DNA of 53,085 bases from Vibrio caribbeanicus ATCC BAA-2122. GTDB taxonomy: Bacteria; Pseudomonadota; Gammaproteobacteria; Enterobacterales; Vibrionaceae. Of the stretch, positions 21,383-29,352 are shown piece after piece. The stretch spans positions 1 through 53,085 of the forward strand of contig NZ_AEIU01000122.1 in assembly GCF_000165125.1 (NCBI RefSeq). The letters run 5' to 3'. The notes beneath the pieces are model-generated. The model searched no databases. It had not been told where the DNA came from and worked only from the letters and a program-made list of their open reading frames with translations. Every line of letters begins with the position of its first letter. Positions within the stretch are counted from its first letter, which is position 1. A program made the translations under genes and the position numbers.

Positions 21383-21407
21383 AATGGAAATAATTGTCAT
21401 TTCCATT
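21383..21407. promoter_or_regulatory. 25-bp palindrome, possible Fur operator before the ChaN-like gene
   Basis: AATGGAAAT and ATTTCCATT form a perfect 9-bp inverted repeat with a 7-bp centre, 57 bases upstream of the ChaN-like ATG. The central 19 bases match the Fur-box consensus GATAATGATAATCATTATC at 12 positions by my alignment. ChaN is a Fur-regulated haem-binding lipoprotein in Campylobacter. It could also be an rlmA 3' hairpin, although no T tract follows. Confidence 0.45.
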
Positions 21408-21463
21408 GAAGTCGAACGTCGTCTTCTCTACTATACTTGGGAATTGTTTTCATAGAGGCCACC

Positions 21464-22414
21464 ATGTTTAGGCTAACTCTCTTACCCTCGATAATCTTAC
21501 TGCTAAGTGCTTGTTCTGGAAATCAAGCAAGACAAGTAGCTAATCTAAATAACTTTTATCAATACCAGATTTATTCTCCCAATTCCGAACCAATAACAAC
21601 TGATGAGCTTGCACAGAACGTTCAAAAGGCAGATGTGATACTTGTTGGTGAATGGCACACACATTCTGGCATCCATAGGTTCCAAACCGAACTATTACAA
21701 CGTTTACTCAGGCAAAATATGACTATCGCTCTCTCCATGGAGCAATTTTCGAGAGACTACCAGAGTGTGGTAGACTCCTATTTAAAAGGCGAAATCGGTG
21801 AGCAGACACTGATAACACAAACCGATGCTTGGCCCAACTATCCCAGCGACTATCGGCCTCTTGTCGAACTCGCTAAACAACATCAGTCGGACATCATTGC
21901 TGCTAACGCGCCAAAAAAAATTGTCCGTTGCATCGGTCAATTAGGGATCGATTATCTAAACACATTGACACCAACTCAACGTAGTTTTGTTGCCAAGTCC
22001 ATCAGTACGGATAGCAGTCCTTATAAAAACGTCTTTATGGAGTCCATGCATCACGGAGATGAAGAGCAAACCGAGCGCCAATATGCCGCTCAGATTAGCT
22101 GGGATGAAACAATGGCAGAAAGTATCGTCAATTATCTCAAGAAAAATCCAAAATCAAAGGTCATGCATATCGCTGGTTCCTTTCATGTTCAACAAGGCCT
22201 TGGTATAAAATCTTCGATCCTCAAACGAAATCCGACCTTAAACGTCGTTGTCATTACACCGCAATCTATTAATGAACTGAGCCCAAAAAGCGGCACAGAC
22301 TACCAACTTGCTGTACTTGCTCCACCGGTACGCTATGTAAAAATGGAGAACAGAATGGCTGCCTATCATTCCATCAAAAAAAGAAATCACCAACTAGAAT
22401 GTTCAGCCAATTAA
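21464..22414 (+). CDS. ChaN-like haem-uptake lipoprotein (PF04187)
   Basis: A protein of 316 residues with a lipoprotein signal peptide whose lipobox LLSAC ends at Cys 17. The ChaN domain (DUF399) shows DVILVGEWHTHSGIHRFQ near its start, then MEQFSRDYQSVVDSYLKGEI and VMHIAGSFHVQQGLGI near the end. The family binds haem or helps iron uptake at the outer membrane. The ATG at 21464 has AGAGG at five bases and gives a proper signal peptide, so I reject the start nine codons upstream. Confidence 0.88.
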   Translation: MFRLTLLPSIILLLSACSGNQARQVANLNNFYQYQIYSPNSEPITTDELAQNVQKADVILVGEWHTHSGIHRFQTELLQRLLRQNMTIALSMEQFSRDYQSVVDSYLKGEIGEQTLITQTDAWPNYPSDYRPLVELAKQHQSDIIAANAPKKIVRCIGQLGIDYLNTLTPTQRSFVAKSISTDSSPYKNVFMESMHHGDEEQTERQYAAQISWDETMAESIVNYLKKNPKSKVMHIAGSFHVQQGLGIKSSILKRNPTLNVVVITPQSINELSPKSGTDYQLAVLAPPVRYVKMENRMAAYHSIKKRNHQLECSAN

Positions 22415-22497
22415 ACTTTCAATTCTTCTTGTTAACGCTGTAGGAAAATCGATTATTTCTGTGTCACTCGATTATGCAATCAGTGCTGTAACACGCT

Positions 22498-22540
22498 CTT
22501 GAAAAACAAGTTGCCTCACCTTAATCAAACCATCTTAAGG
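22498..22540. promoter_or_regulatory. two inverted repeats upstream of a sigma54-type promoter
   Basis: CTTG-AAAAA-CAAG at 22498-22510 and CCTTAA/TTAAGG at 22519-22540 lie 85-140 bases upstream of the -24/-12 element at 22623. The distance fits enhancer sites for a sigma54 activator, but the activator is not identified. Confidence 0.3.
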
Positions 22541-22622
22541 TTGCTTGGATATGGAATTGTTATTGAGTACGCAGGGTAAGCATTATCACTGAGAAAAATA
22601 TTTTCAGGTCAATGAAATATAA

Positions 22623-22637
22623 AGGCACGGTTTATGC
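22623..22637 (+). promoter_or_regulatory. sigma54-type -24/-12 promoter for the 119-residue protein gene
   Basis: GGCACG and GC are separated so that GG and GC are exactly 10 bases apart (AGGCACGGTTTATGC), as in the RpoN consensus TGGCACG-N4-TTGC. Transcription would start near 22649, leaving an 80-base leader before the ATG at 22729. Confidence 0.6.
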
Positions 22638-22728
22638 TTGATAAAATTTGAACAAAATGTCGGATTAATACACAAGTTTCTATTGATGCTGCCGATATCT
22701 ACAGTAAGCATAGTGCAAGGAGAACATT

Positions 22729-23088
22729 ATGAAGCCGGTAGGAATGGGGACAATGGGCGCCACGCCCCCACCTCAACAAGCAAAGGTTCAAGACTCTCAA
22801 AACAATAAAGTAGAACACTCAGCACCACTTAAAGTTGAACAAAATAAAGTCACCCTCTCTGAGGAGGGTAAAGCTCTGCTCGCTGCTCTAAAAGAAATCG
22901 ACAAGGAAAGTAAAATAGCTGAACAAGAAAATAAGACTGTCGGAGATAAAGTGGAGTCTTTTGCTCATGGAGCTTTAGGAATGACTCATCCTGATGATGA
23001 GGAAAAAGTGGAAGATACGTCTTATTCCGCAGGGCAATTCCTTTCCACAGCGGCAACAGTTGGTGGTTTTTTGCTCGCCTTAATTTAG
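22729..23088 (+). CDS. hypothetical protein, probably sigma54-dependent
   Basis: A protein of 119 residues without a signal peptide. The N-terminal third is Pro/Gln/Gly-rich and looks disordered (MGATPPPQQAK). The middle is charged and helical with VTLSEEGKALLAALKEIDKE. The C-terminus is hydrophobic (FLSTAATVGGFLLALI) and could anchor in a membrane or pack as one helix. CAAGGAGAA precedes the ATG at good spacing. I do not recognise the family. The upstream -24/-12 element suggests RpoN control, hence motility, nitrogen or surface-related regulation (inference). Confidence 0.75.
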   Translation: MKPVGMGTMGATPPPQQAKVQDSQNNKVEHSAPLKVEQNKVTLSEEGKALLAALKEIDKESKIAEQENKTVGDKVESFAHGALGMTHPDDEEKVEDTSYSAGQFLSTAATVGGFLLALI

Positions 23089-23300
23089 TTTACCCTTCCA
23101 ATTCACCAGCATCACCATTTGATGCCCAACCGTAGTACCCCTCAATTAATAATGATAAATAAGTCAATTAAACTCAAGATATTAAGAGCTGCGAAAACAA
23201 ATAAAGCTCGAGTTAGTACCAATTCAATCGAAAAATCATAGATCTAAAAATAAAATAATCACTTCATCTATGAGCTAAACTCTCTCTACCCCACAAAATT

Positions 23301-23340
23301 TGAAACGCCAATGAAACATAACAGAAATATCAATGAAACA
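23301..23340. promoter_or_regulatory. Pho-box-like array of four 11-bp repeats before the phosphatase
   Basis: TGAAAC begins at 23301, 23312 and 23334, and a degenerate copy (AGAAAT) at 23323, giving four units at an exact 11-bp period. PhoB boxes are built from 11-bp direct repeats. On the opposite strand the unit is GTTTCAT, related to the Pho-box half CTGTCAT. The array ends 46 bases before the alkaline phosphatase ATG. Confidence 0.55.
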
Positions 23341-23385
23341 AATTGATGTTTAAATCAGTTCGCTTTTATAAATAAGGACACTTTA

Positions 23386-24963
23386 ATGAAGCGTTATATA
23401 AAACCAATAGTTACGGCAGTCACAACTTCTGTTCTTTCTTTCAATGCTATTTCTGCAGAAATAAAAAATGTGATTTTGATGATTGGTGATGGAATGGGTC
23501 CACAACAGGTTGGATTATTAGAAACTTATGCGAATCAAGCGCCGCACTCTATCTATAAAGGGAATAAGACCGCACTGTTCAAACTGGCTAATGAAGGTGT
23601 CATAGGTTCATCTTTGACCCATCCAGAAGATGCCATCGTCGTTGACTCAGCTTGTTCTGCCACCATGCTATCAACCGGCGTTTATACCGCTTCTGAAGTC
23701 ATAGGCATTGATTCTCAGGGAAACACCATAGAAACAGTACTTGAAAAAGCCAAGAGATCAGGCAAAGCAACTGGATTGGTATCTGACACTCGCTTAACTC
23801 ATGCAACACCCGCCTCTTTTGCTGCTCACCAACCACATCGCTCACTTGAAAATGATATTGCCTCGGACATGCTATCCACTGGAGTAGATGTGATGTTATC
23901 TGGAGGCTTACGCCACTGGATCCCTAAGTCAACAAACGAGAAGGGGGAGACATACGAACAACTCAAGTTACTGACTCAAGGCAACGTATATCTTAAATCA
24001 AAGCGTAAGGATGAGAGAAACCTCCTCACTGAAGCTCAGTCTGCTGGGTATCAGTTGGCATTTAACCGTCAGATGTTAGATAAAGTAGAAGGCAATAAAC
24101 TACTCGGACTCTTTTCCTATTCAGGGATGGACGATGGTATTACCTATAGTAATAAAAAAAATAGCACCGACCGAACCCAGCCTTCTCTGAGAGAAATGAC
24201 GGATAAAGCCTTATCCATCCTTTCGAAAGACGAAGATGGTTTTTTTCTTATGGTTGAAGGTGGACAAATTGATTGGGCTGGGCACAGCAATGATGTCGGA
24301 ACTATGTTGCATGAGATGATAAAATTCGACGAAGCAATAAATACAGTCTACCAATGGGCAAAAGGTCGAGACGACACCATTATCATTGTCACAGCTGATC
24401 ACGAGACAGGGTCATTTGGCTTTAGTTATTCATCTCAAAACTTACCGAAACCGCAGAAACGTCTTGGTTCAGCATTCACCAAGCAAGACTATGCACCAAA
24501 CTTTAATTTTGGTTCATTTGATATACTAGACGGTTTATATGCTCAAAAAAAGAGCTACTATCAAATGGTCAGCACATTCCAAAAACTTGAAAAAGAACAG
24601 CAAACAGCAGAAAAATTTGCCGAAATTGTTAATAGTAATAGTGCCTTCCCTATCACTGCCCAACAGGCTGCCAATGTTCTGAAAAGTAAACCTAACCCTT
24701 ACCGTTTAGCGAGCCACAAGTATTTATCGGCTGAAAGCATACCAGCTATAAATGATTTTGATGCTTTTTTCCCTTATAACGATCGCGGCAATCTTCTCGC
24801 TAGAGAGCAAGCCACCAGCCAAAATATTGTCTGGGGCACAGGCACGCATACCCATACACCCGTTAATGTGTTTGCTTGGGGACCTGCTGAGAAGATAATC
24901 CCAGTTTCAAAAATGATGCATCACTCAGAGCTGGGAGAGTACTTAAAGTCTCAAGTACATTAA
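23386..24963 (+). CDS. periplasmic alkaline phosphatase
   Basis: An alkaline phosphatase family protein (PF00245) of 525 residues. It has a signal peptide of about 24 residues ending near NAISA, the metal motif ILMIGDGMG, the nucleophile Ser in VVDSACSATML, TATHA-like DTRLTHATPASF, MVEGGQIDWAGHSND and VTADHETG. A roughly 120-residue insertion between ADHETG and the final GTGTHTHTPV (last His ligand) resembles the crown loop of Vibrio-type alkaline phosphatases. It releases phosphate from organic monoesters outside the cytoplasm. An 11-bp repeat array upstream suggests PhoB control. A terminator follows. Confidence 0.93.
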   Translation: MKRYIKPIVTAVTTSVLSFNAISAEIKNVILMIGDGMGPQQVGLLETYANQAPHSIYKGNKTALFKLANEGVIGSSLTHPEDAIVVDSACSATMLSTGVYTASEVIGIDSQGNTIETVLEKAKRSGKATGLVSDTRLTHATPASFAAHQPHRSLENDIASDMLSTGVDVMLSGGLRHWIPKSTNEKGETYEQLKLLTQGNVYLKSKRKDERNLLTEAQSAGYQLAFNRQMLDKVEGNKLLGLFSYSGMDDGITYSNKKNSTDRTQPSLREMTDKALSILSKDEDGFFLMVEGGQIDWAGHSNDVGTMLHEMIKFDEAINTVYQWAKGRDDTIIIVTADHETGSFGFSYSSQNLPKPQKRLGSAFTKQDYAPNFNFGSFDILDGLYAQKKSYYQMVSTFQKLEKEQQTAEKFAEIVNSNSAFPITAQQAANVLKSKPNPYRLASHKYLSAESIPAINDFDAFFPYNDRGNLLAREQATSQNIVWGTGTHTHTPVNVFAWGPAEKIIPVSKMMHHSELGEYLKSQVH

Positions 24964-24977
24964 ACCCACTCAATAAA

Positions 24978-25028
24978 GTGCCCTTTCTCTCTTAACCTAA
25001 AAGTATTAGAGATAAAGGGCATTTTTAT
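24978..25028 (+). terminator. alkaline phosphatase terminator
   Basis: TGCCCTTT pairs with AAAGGGCA at the base of a long imperfect stem (TCTC/GAGA above it), followed by TTTTTAT, within 20 bases of the stop. Confidence 0.75.
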
Positions 25029-25030
25029 AT

Positions 25031-25084
25031 CCAAGTAGTCTCAAAGGGCTAGGTTTAGCGAAAGTAACTTGCTTGACAGGCAAG
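25031..25084 (+). repeat. dispersed intergenic repeat, family 2, copy 2
   Basis: CCAAGTAGTCTCAA, GCTAGGTTTAGCG and CTTGCTTGACAGGC occur in the same order and spacing as in the inverted copy at 4579-4633. It fills part of the gap between the phosphatase and alkB genes; the rest of that gap shows nothing clear. Confidence 0.6.
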
Positions 25085-25261
25085 GCAACGATTTAAAAAT
25101 CTAGTCATCTACGTTGAATATCGGTAACGACGTATGTAAAGCAAGACAACTCACCCTTCCCTATCGATCGCTAAAATTCGCAACCAAACTTCATGTTATG
25201 ATCTGCACAAAGACTCAATACATATCAATGGAGACATGAGATACATGATGGAGAATAACCC

Positions 25262-25861
25262 TTGACCTTACTTAGTGAGCTCAACGTTCAAAAGCAATGG
25301 ATTGATTTACCCAATGGCCGATTACTTATGATTGATGACTTTTTATCAATCAACGAAGCCGATACGTTAATGGCCCACCTAAAAAGCCATGTCTCTTGGT
25401 CTCAAGAAGAAATCAAAATGTTTGGCCGTCTAATTGCTCAGCCTCGCTTACAAGCTTGGTATGGTGATAAACCTTATACCTATTCTGGGCTAACCATGTC
25501 ATCAAAACCCCTTACCAAGCCAATGCAGGAGATGAAATCACGCTGTGAGTCGGTTGCAGAGCAAGCTTTTAATAGTGTCTTTCTGAATTTATATCGAAAT
25601 GGGCAAGATTCTATGGGAGCACATCAAGATAATGAGCCAGAATTAGGAAAAAACCCGACAATAGCATCACTAAGTTTGGGGGCTACTCGACGATTCACCT
25701 TGAAACATATACAAACAAAACAGACACACAACATCAATCTTACCCATGGTAGTTTATTGGTTATGGCTGGTGAAATGCAGCATTACTGGAAGCACAGCTT
25801 GCCCAAAACTAAGCGTGTTTTTGATGAAAGGATAAATCTTACCTTTAGAGCGATTTATTAG
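25262..25861 (+). CDS. alkB: AlkB-like 2-oxoglutarate/Fe(II) dioxygenase
   Basis: A protein of 199 residues. The iron-binding HxD pair is in GAHQDNEPELG, the distal His is in MQHYWKHSLPK, and the 2-oxoglutarate Arg region is RINLTFRAIY. ASLSLGATRRFTLKH is the typical AlkB strand. Members repair N1-methyladenine and N3-methylcytosine by oxidative demethylation. The start is a TTG preceded by GGAG nine bases upstream; no ATG occurs in frame before residue 23. The sequence resembles the short ALKBH2-like bacterial branch. Confidence 0.88.
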   Translation: MTLLSELNVQKQWIDLPNGRLLMIDDFLSINEADTLMAHLKSHVSWSQEEIKMFGRLIAQPRLQAWYGDKPYTYSGLTMSSKPLTKPMQEMKSRCESVAEQAFNSVFLNLYRNGQDSMGAHQDNEPELGKNPTIASLSLGATRRFTLKHIQTKQTHNINLTHGSLLVMAGEMQHYWKHSLPKTKRVFDERINLTFRAIY

Positions 25862-25892
25862 TATTCGAGCAAAATTCAGAGTAATGAGCGTC

Positions 25893-26807
25893 TCACAACG
25901 CCCTTACCGAAAGGTCCCGATGCTGCTTCCATTGGTTCACCGAAAGCCCCAGAATATTCGCTCCAAGGATCAAAACTAAACCAAAGATTTGATAGAAGTT
26001 ATAAGTTTCATCATAAAAAATTACCTGCCATAAAGCGCTAAAGATAAGGCTCGTAAAAATAAGTGGTGCTAATTGCGAGCCAGACTGGGCAAACTTGTAA
26101 GCTTTGGCACGAAACACCTGAGTGTTGATAATCAATACAGAAAGCGCCCCTAATGCAAGGACGAGTATTTCGGGTTGAGTTATCTTTTGGGTAAAGAGCT
26201 CTTCTGTGGTCAAATTGACTATCACCATCGGGGTTAAAACAACAGAAGCAAATAAGAATGTCCATAGATTAATTTCAACCGCGTTTAATCGACTATGACT
26301 GACGCGATATAGAGTCAGTTGAGAGCCAGCGTTGAAAAAGCCTGCTGCCAAACCTACTAGGAGTTCTGGTCTAATATTAAACCCACCGTGGTCTCCGGCT
26401 AGCAGTGTTACACCTATAAACGTAACAACAAGTGCCATCGCATTTGCTATACTGATCCTCACCGAAAATATTAATTTTTCTAACAAAGGGATAAACAAGG
26501 GTCCAGTACCAAATAACACCATGCTCTCCACCAGCGTTAAATGCTGTAAAGCATAGATAAAACAGAACTGACAAGCCGAAATACAAACGGATCTCAACCA
26601 AAGATATTTTTGCTCAGCCCGATTTGGCCATCGAGCTTTTTGGTGGATTGACAGAGCGATCAGCAAAATTGCTGGCACTAGGAAACGAAGAAAAGTTAAT
26701 AGGTTGACATGGAAGTATTCACCTAAATATTTGGAAAATAGCCCAGTTAATGACAGACTGAACGTTGAAGATAGCATAAATAAAACTGGATAGTACTGTT
26801 TGGACAT
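25893..26807 (-). CDS. EamA/DMT-family membrane transporter
   Basis: A protein of 304 residues with about ten hydrophobic helices and two EamA-like halves (first half with LVESMVLFGTGPLFIPLLEKL, second with QLAPLIFTSLIFSALW). The family exports amino acids or metabolites; the substrate is unknown. The ATG at 26807 has GGAGG five bases upstream; the frame extends 11 codons more but without a ribosome site. It is divergent from a LysR regulator, which probably controls it. Confidence 0.9.
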   Translation of the reverse strand: MSKQYYPVLFMLSSTFSLSLTGLFSKYLGEYFHVNLLTFLRFLVPAILLIALSIHQKARWPNRAEQKYLWLRSVCISACQFCFIYALQHLTLVESMVLFGTGPLFIPLLEKLIFSVRISIANAMALVVTFIGVTLLAGDHGGFNIRPELLVGLAAGFFNAGSQLTLYRVSHSRLNAVEINLWTFLFASVVLTPMVIVNLTTEELFTQKITQPEILVLALGALSVLIINTQVFRAKAYKFAQSGSQLAPLIFTSLIFSALWQVIFYDETYNFYQIFGLVLILGANILGLSVNQWKQHRDLSVRAL

Positions 26808-26821
26808 AACGCCTCCTAACT

Positions 26822-26854
26822 TATATCCAAGTGACTTCAAGGTGTTTGGATATA
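26822..26854. repeat. palindromic repeat in the DMT-LysR gap
   Basis: TATATCCAA and TTGGATATA are perfect 9-bp inverted repeats around GTGACTTCAAGGTG. The left half with its spacer equals the first segment of repeat family 1. It may be a mobile palindromic element or an operator for the divergent pair. Confidence 0.6.
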
Positions 26855-26928
26855 CTATTAAGTCTAATAATTAGGGAGGCAAAATAAAAACGATTAAAAC
26901 TGACGAGTTTAGTAAGAAAAACTTACAT

Positions 26929-27819
26929 ATGAAAAAAATAGCACCTCTTAAATCAATTTATTCATTCATTACTGTTGCTGAAACAGGAAGCATGACAGAT
27001 GCAGCGAAGATCCTCAATGTGAGTCACTCAGCCGTCAGCCAAGCCATAAAGTCTCTTGAAACCCAGCTAGGGCAAGCACTTTTAATCCGAATAGGGCGGA
27101 CTGTCACTCTAAATGCTTCTGGTCGTCGTTATTACGAGCAAGTGGCACCTGCCATAGAACAGATAACTATAGCAACACAACAGATAATCGATAGTACCCA
27201 TAACCAGCGTTTAACACTTAATATGGTTAACTCACTGGCTATGCACTGGTGGATCCCTCGAGTAAACCGCTTTAACCAATTCGCACCAGACCTTGATATT
27301 CGCATATCAAATCTAACTGGTAGCTTTATGATGGAGAGTGAAGGCGTTGATGTTGCAATTATTCACGGAAAAACAGATGACTGGCAGGATTATTACTGCG
27401 AGTTACTTGCACCTGATGAGTTGGTCATGGTCGCTAGCCCAGAACTGGTTACCCAAACGACCACTCCCGAACAGCTTCTGAATCAATATCCAGCGATCAT
27501 TGCCACTAATGAGAGACGAAAGCACGACTGGCCAATTTGGTGTCAACACCACCAAATTGATTTACCAAATTCAGTCAACAATCTGAGCTTTTCAGCATCT
27601 ATCCAAGCAATGCAGGCAACGATTCGTAAACTAGGCGTTTTCGTCACCCACAGACAATTTATTCGAGATGATGTTGAACATGGCTCTCTTGTTGAAGTCG
27701 GAGAAGCTGTGCAGAATCCTTACCAAGATTTTTATTTTGCATGCCAAAGAGAAAAACTCAAAAATCCGCATGTCCTAACATTACGTAACTGGTTGAAACA
27801 AGAGCTCCGTTATCAATAA
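26929..27819 (+). CDS. LysR-family transcriptional regulator
   Basis: A protein of 296 residues. The N-terminal winged helix has SIYSFITVAETGSMTDAAKI and HSAVSQAIKSLETQLGQALL, and a C-terminal LysR substrate-binding domain follows, with LNMVNSLAMHWWIPRVNRF as in the GcvA-like group. It is divergent from the DMT transporter gene, the standard arrangement of a regulator with its target. The ligand is unknown. Confidence 0.9.
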   Translation: MKKIAPLKSIYSFITVAETGSMTDAAKILNVSHSAVSQAIKSLETQLGQALLIRIGRTVTLNASGRRYYEQVAPAIEQITIATQQIIDSTHNQRLTLNMVNSLAMHWWIPRVNRFNQFAPDLDIRISNLTGSFMMESEGVDVAIIHGKTDDWQDYYCELLAPDELVMVASPELVTQTTTPEQLLNQYPAIIATNERRKHDWPIWCQHHQIDLPNSVNNLSFSASIQAMQATIRKLGVFVTHRQFIRDDVEHGSLVEVGEAVQNPYQDFYFACQREKLKNPHVLTLRNWLKQELRYQ

Positions 27820-27909
27820 AACTGATTTGAGTAACGTCGTACCTGAGTACTACCATTTATCATGTTTATCTCTTTATGCTTTTTCTTTTAAGCTCATAAG
27901 GAGAGCGAG

Positions 27910-28305
27910 ATGACAAAATTGATCCACACTATGATACGTGTGAGTGATCTCACCAAATCATTAGCATTTTATGACCAAACTTTAGAACTAAAAGTGAAAA
28001 ATCAATATGTTTTTGATGACTTTACTCTCACCTACTTAGGAAATGACTCCTCCGACTTTGAACTCGAACTTACTTATAACCACAATATTAACCAAGAATA
28101 CACTCATGGTGATGGTTATGGGCATATTGCTGTTTCTGTTGATGATATTGAAAGTGTTCATAAAAAAATGGCAGCACTTAATACCAAACCCTCCGAAGTG
28201 ACCACCTTTCATCATCAAAGTGAGGTACTTGCTACTTTCTTTTTCATCACGGATCCTGACGGATATAAAATCGAATTTATTCAAAGAAAAGGAAGATTTG
28301 CCTAA
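27910..28305 (+). CDS. glyoxalase I-like VOC protein
   Basis: A VOC-fold protein of 131 residues. The metal ligands of glyoxalase I are in place: His in IHTMIRV, Glu in ELELTYN, His in YGHIAVSVDD and Glu in GYKIEFIQRK. It aligns with GloA from MTKLIHTMIRVSDL to the end, with a slightly short C-terminus. It probably isomerizes the hemithioacetal of glutathione and methylglyoxal. AGGAGAGCGAG precedes the ATG. If a second gloA exists elsewhere in the genome, this may be the paralogue. Confidence 0.85.
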   Translation: MTKLIHTMIRVSDLTKSLAFYDQTLELKVKNQYVFDDFTLTYLGNDSSDFELELTYNHNINQEYTHGDGYGHIAVSVDDIESVHKKMAALNTKPSEVTTFHHQSEVLATFFFITDPDGYKIEFIQRKGRFA

Positions 28306-28341
28306 TTTCAAGTCATTCTAAAAGTCATTTCCATATCAAAA

Positions 28342-28368
28342 ATACCTAACTTTAAGTTACTTAGGTAT
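28342..28368. repeat. inverted repeat next to repeat copy B
   Basis: ATACCTAA and TTAGGTAT are perfect 8-bp inverted repeats. Read on the minus strand the segment TATACCTAAGTAACTTAAAG resembles the CCAAGTGACTTCAAG segment of repeat family 1. Confidence 0.5.
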
Positions 28369-28422
28369 ATATAATGCAGGATTCAGAGCGATGACACAGT
28401 GTTGAGTTCAAGGAAAATAACG
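28366..28422 (+). repeat. dispersed intergenic repeat, family 1, copy B
   Basis: It contains TCAGAGCGATGACACAGTGT and TGAGTTCAAGGAAAATAACG. The core matches copy A (1138-1210) and the inverted copy C (50258-50325) at nearly every position. Confidence 0.75.
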
Positions 28423-28532
28423 CAGCGTAATAGTCGACTCTTACCAAGTTGTTTGTATACTAAGTAAAATATTGATTGGTTGAGATACAAGACATAAACT
28501 GGCTCTTCAATAGACCGTTTCCGAGAGATGTT

Positions 28533-28811
28533 ATGTGTGAAATTTTTTCTAATCAACCACCTGAAAACTATCAAATCATTGCTCGCTCAATTCGCATAGA
28601 TGGTCATGCCACTAGCATCAAACTTGAGGCTAAATTTTGGCAAGTTCTTGAACAAATGGCTAAAGAGCAAGGTGTCTCTGTACCAAAATTTATTAGTACC
28701 ATTTACACTGAAGCCCTGACATATAATGATGAAATTAACAACTTCACTTCTTTACTGCGCTGCTCTTGTTTGATCTACTTGAGCCAACCGAAGTCACCAA
28801 GCCCTTTTTAA
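28533..28811 (+). CDS. ribbon-helix-helix (RHH_4-type) protein
   Basis: A protein of 92 residues. SIRIDGHATSIKLEAKFWQV followed by LEQMAKEQGVSVPKFISTI and NNFTSLLRC matches the RHH_4 pattern, in which a ribbon with TSIKLE is followed by two helices and a closing N-S-LR helix. Such proteins are small DNA-binding or arylsulfate-related regulators of unclear target. The ATG at 28533 has GAGAG five bases upstream; an upstream TTG frame exists but lacks a ribosome site. The C-terminus ends normally, so I do not call a frameshift. Confidence 0.72.
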   Translation: MCEIFSNQPPENYQIIARSIRIDGHATSIKLEAKFWQVLEQMAKEQGVSVPKFISTIYTEALTYNDEINNFTSLLRCSCLIYLSQPKSPSPF

Positions 28812-28951
28812 ATTGGTATTGTCGTACTCATGTACCACCAAGTTATCTGAGTTTTGTATATTCTGTGCAAAGTAGCGTCACCCAAATTGATGCCTCCGGA
28901 AAACGGATTATCGTTTCTCTACAATTAGGCCAAAAAAGAGCAAAAATATGA
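28766..28951 (+). other. open frame overlapping the RHH gene and the monooxygenase gene, uncertain
   Basis: A 61-codon frame with a TTG start overlaps the 3' end of the RHH gene in another phase. It ends with ATGA overlapping the start of the YgiN-like gene. The peptide (for example KPFLNWYCRTHVPPSYLSF) resembles nothing I know and no ribosome site precedes it. It may be a coupled leader, a gene remnant or chance. Confidence 0.25.
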
Positions 28952-29232
28952 TCAATTTAACTGCGACATTCCAAGCGAAACCAGAACACAGAGACACATT
29001 AGAGGTACACCTAAAGGCTATGTTAGAGCCCACTCGACAAGAAGAGGGGTGCATTCGATATGTCTTGCTTAATAATAATCAGCAACCAAATATCTTCATG
29101 TTTCAAGAGCAATTTGCAAGCCAAAACGCTTTTGACCAACATTGCCGTCAGCCCTATTTTTTAAATCTGCTCCATAATATTGAGGGGCTTTTGGAACAAG
29201 AAGTCGAGATACAGTTTTACACTGAGCTCTGA
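28948..29232 (+). CDS. antibiotic-biosynthesis-monooxygenase (YgiN-like) protein
   Basis: A protein of 94 residues of the ABM dimeric alpha-beta-barrel family. INLTATFQAKPEHRDTLEVH, LEPTRQEEGCIRYVL and FMFQEQFASQNAFDQH are the typical strands and helix, and the final HCRQPYF segment fits quinol-oxidizing YgiN-type proteins. Members act on quinones or as small cofactor-free oxygenases. It is the last plus-strand gene before the convergent rtxA. Confidence 0.82.
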   Translation: MINLTATFQAKPEHRDTLEVHLKAMLEPTRQEEGCIRYVLLNNNQQPNIFMFQEQFASQNAFDQHCRQPYFLNLLHNIEGLLEQEVEIQFYTEL

Positions 29233-29303
29233 TCAAGTCACTTCTCTCAATTACCTGCTAAATCCTGAGTCAGCCAAAAGAATAATAATTTCTATATCAG
29301 GAG

Positions 29304-29334
29304 AAAAGCCGCTGTCCATGAGCGGCTTTTTTAT
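29304..29334. terminator. bidirectional terminator between the monooxygenase gene and rtxA
   Basis: The stem AGCCGCT/AGCGGCT has a 7-nt loop, is flanked by AAA before and TTTTTTA after, and lies between convergent genes. Confidence 0.88.
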
Positions 29335-29352
29335 TAAAAAGGTCAACAGCCC

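Noticed and set aside
28476-28951. A frameshifted single gene spanning the RHH protein and the following frame
   Set aside because: The RHH domain ends with the expected NNFTSLLRC helix in its own frame, so it looks complete without joining.
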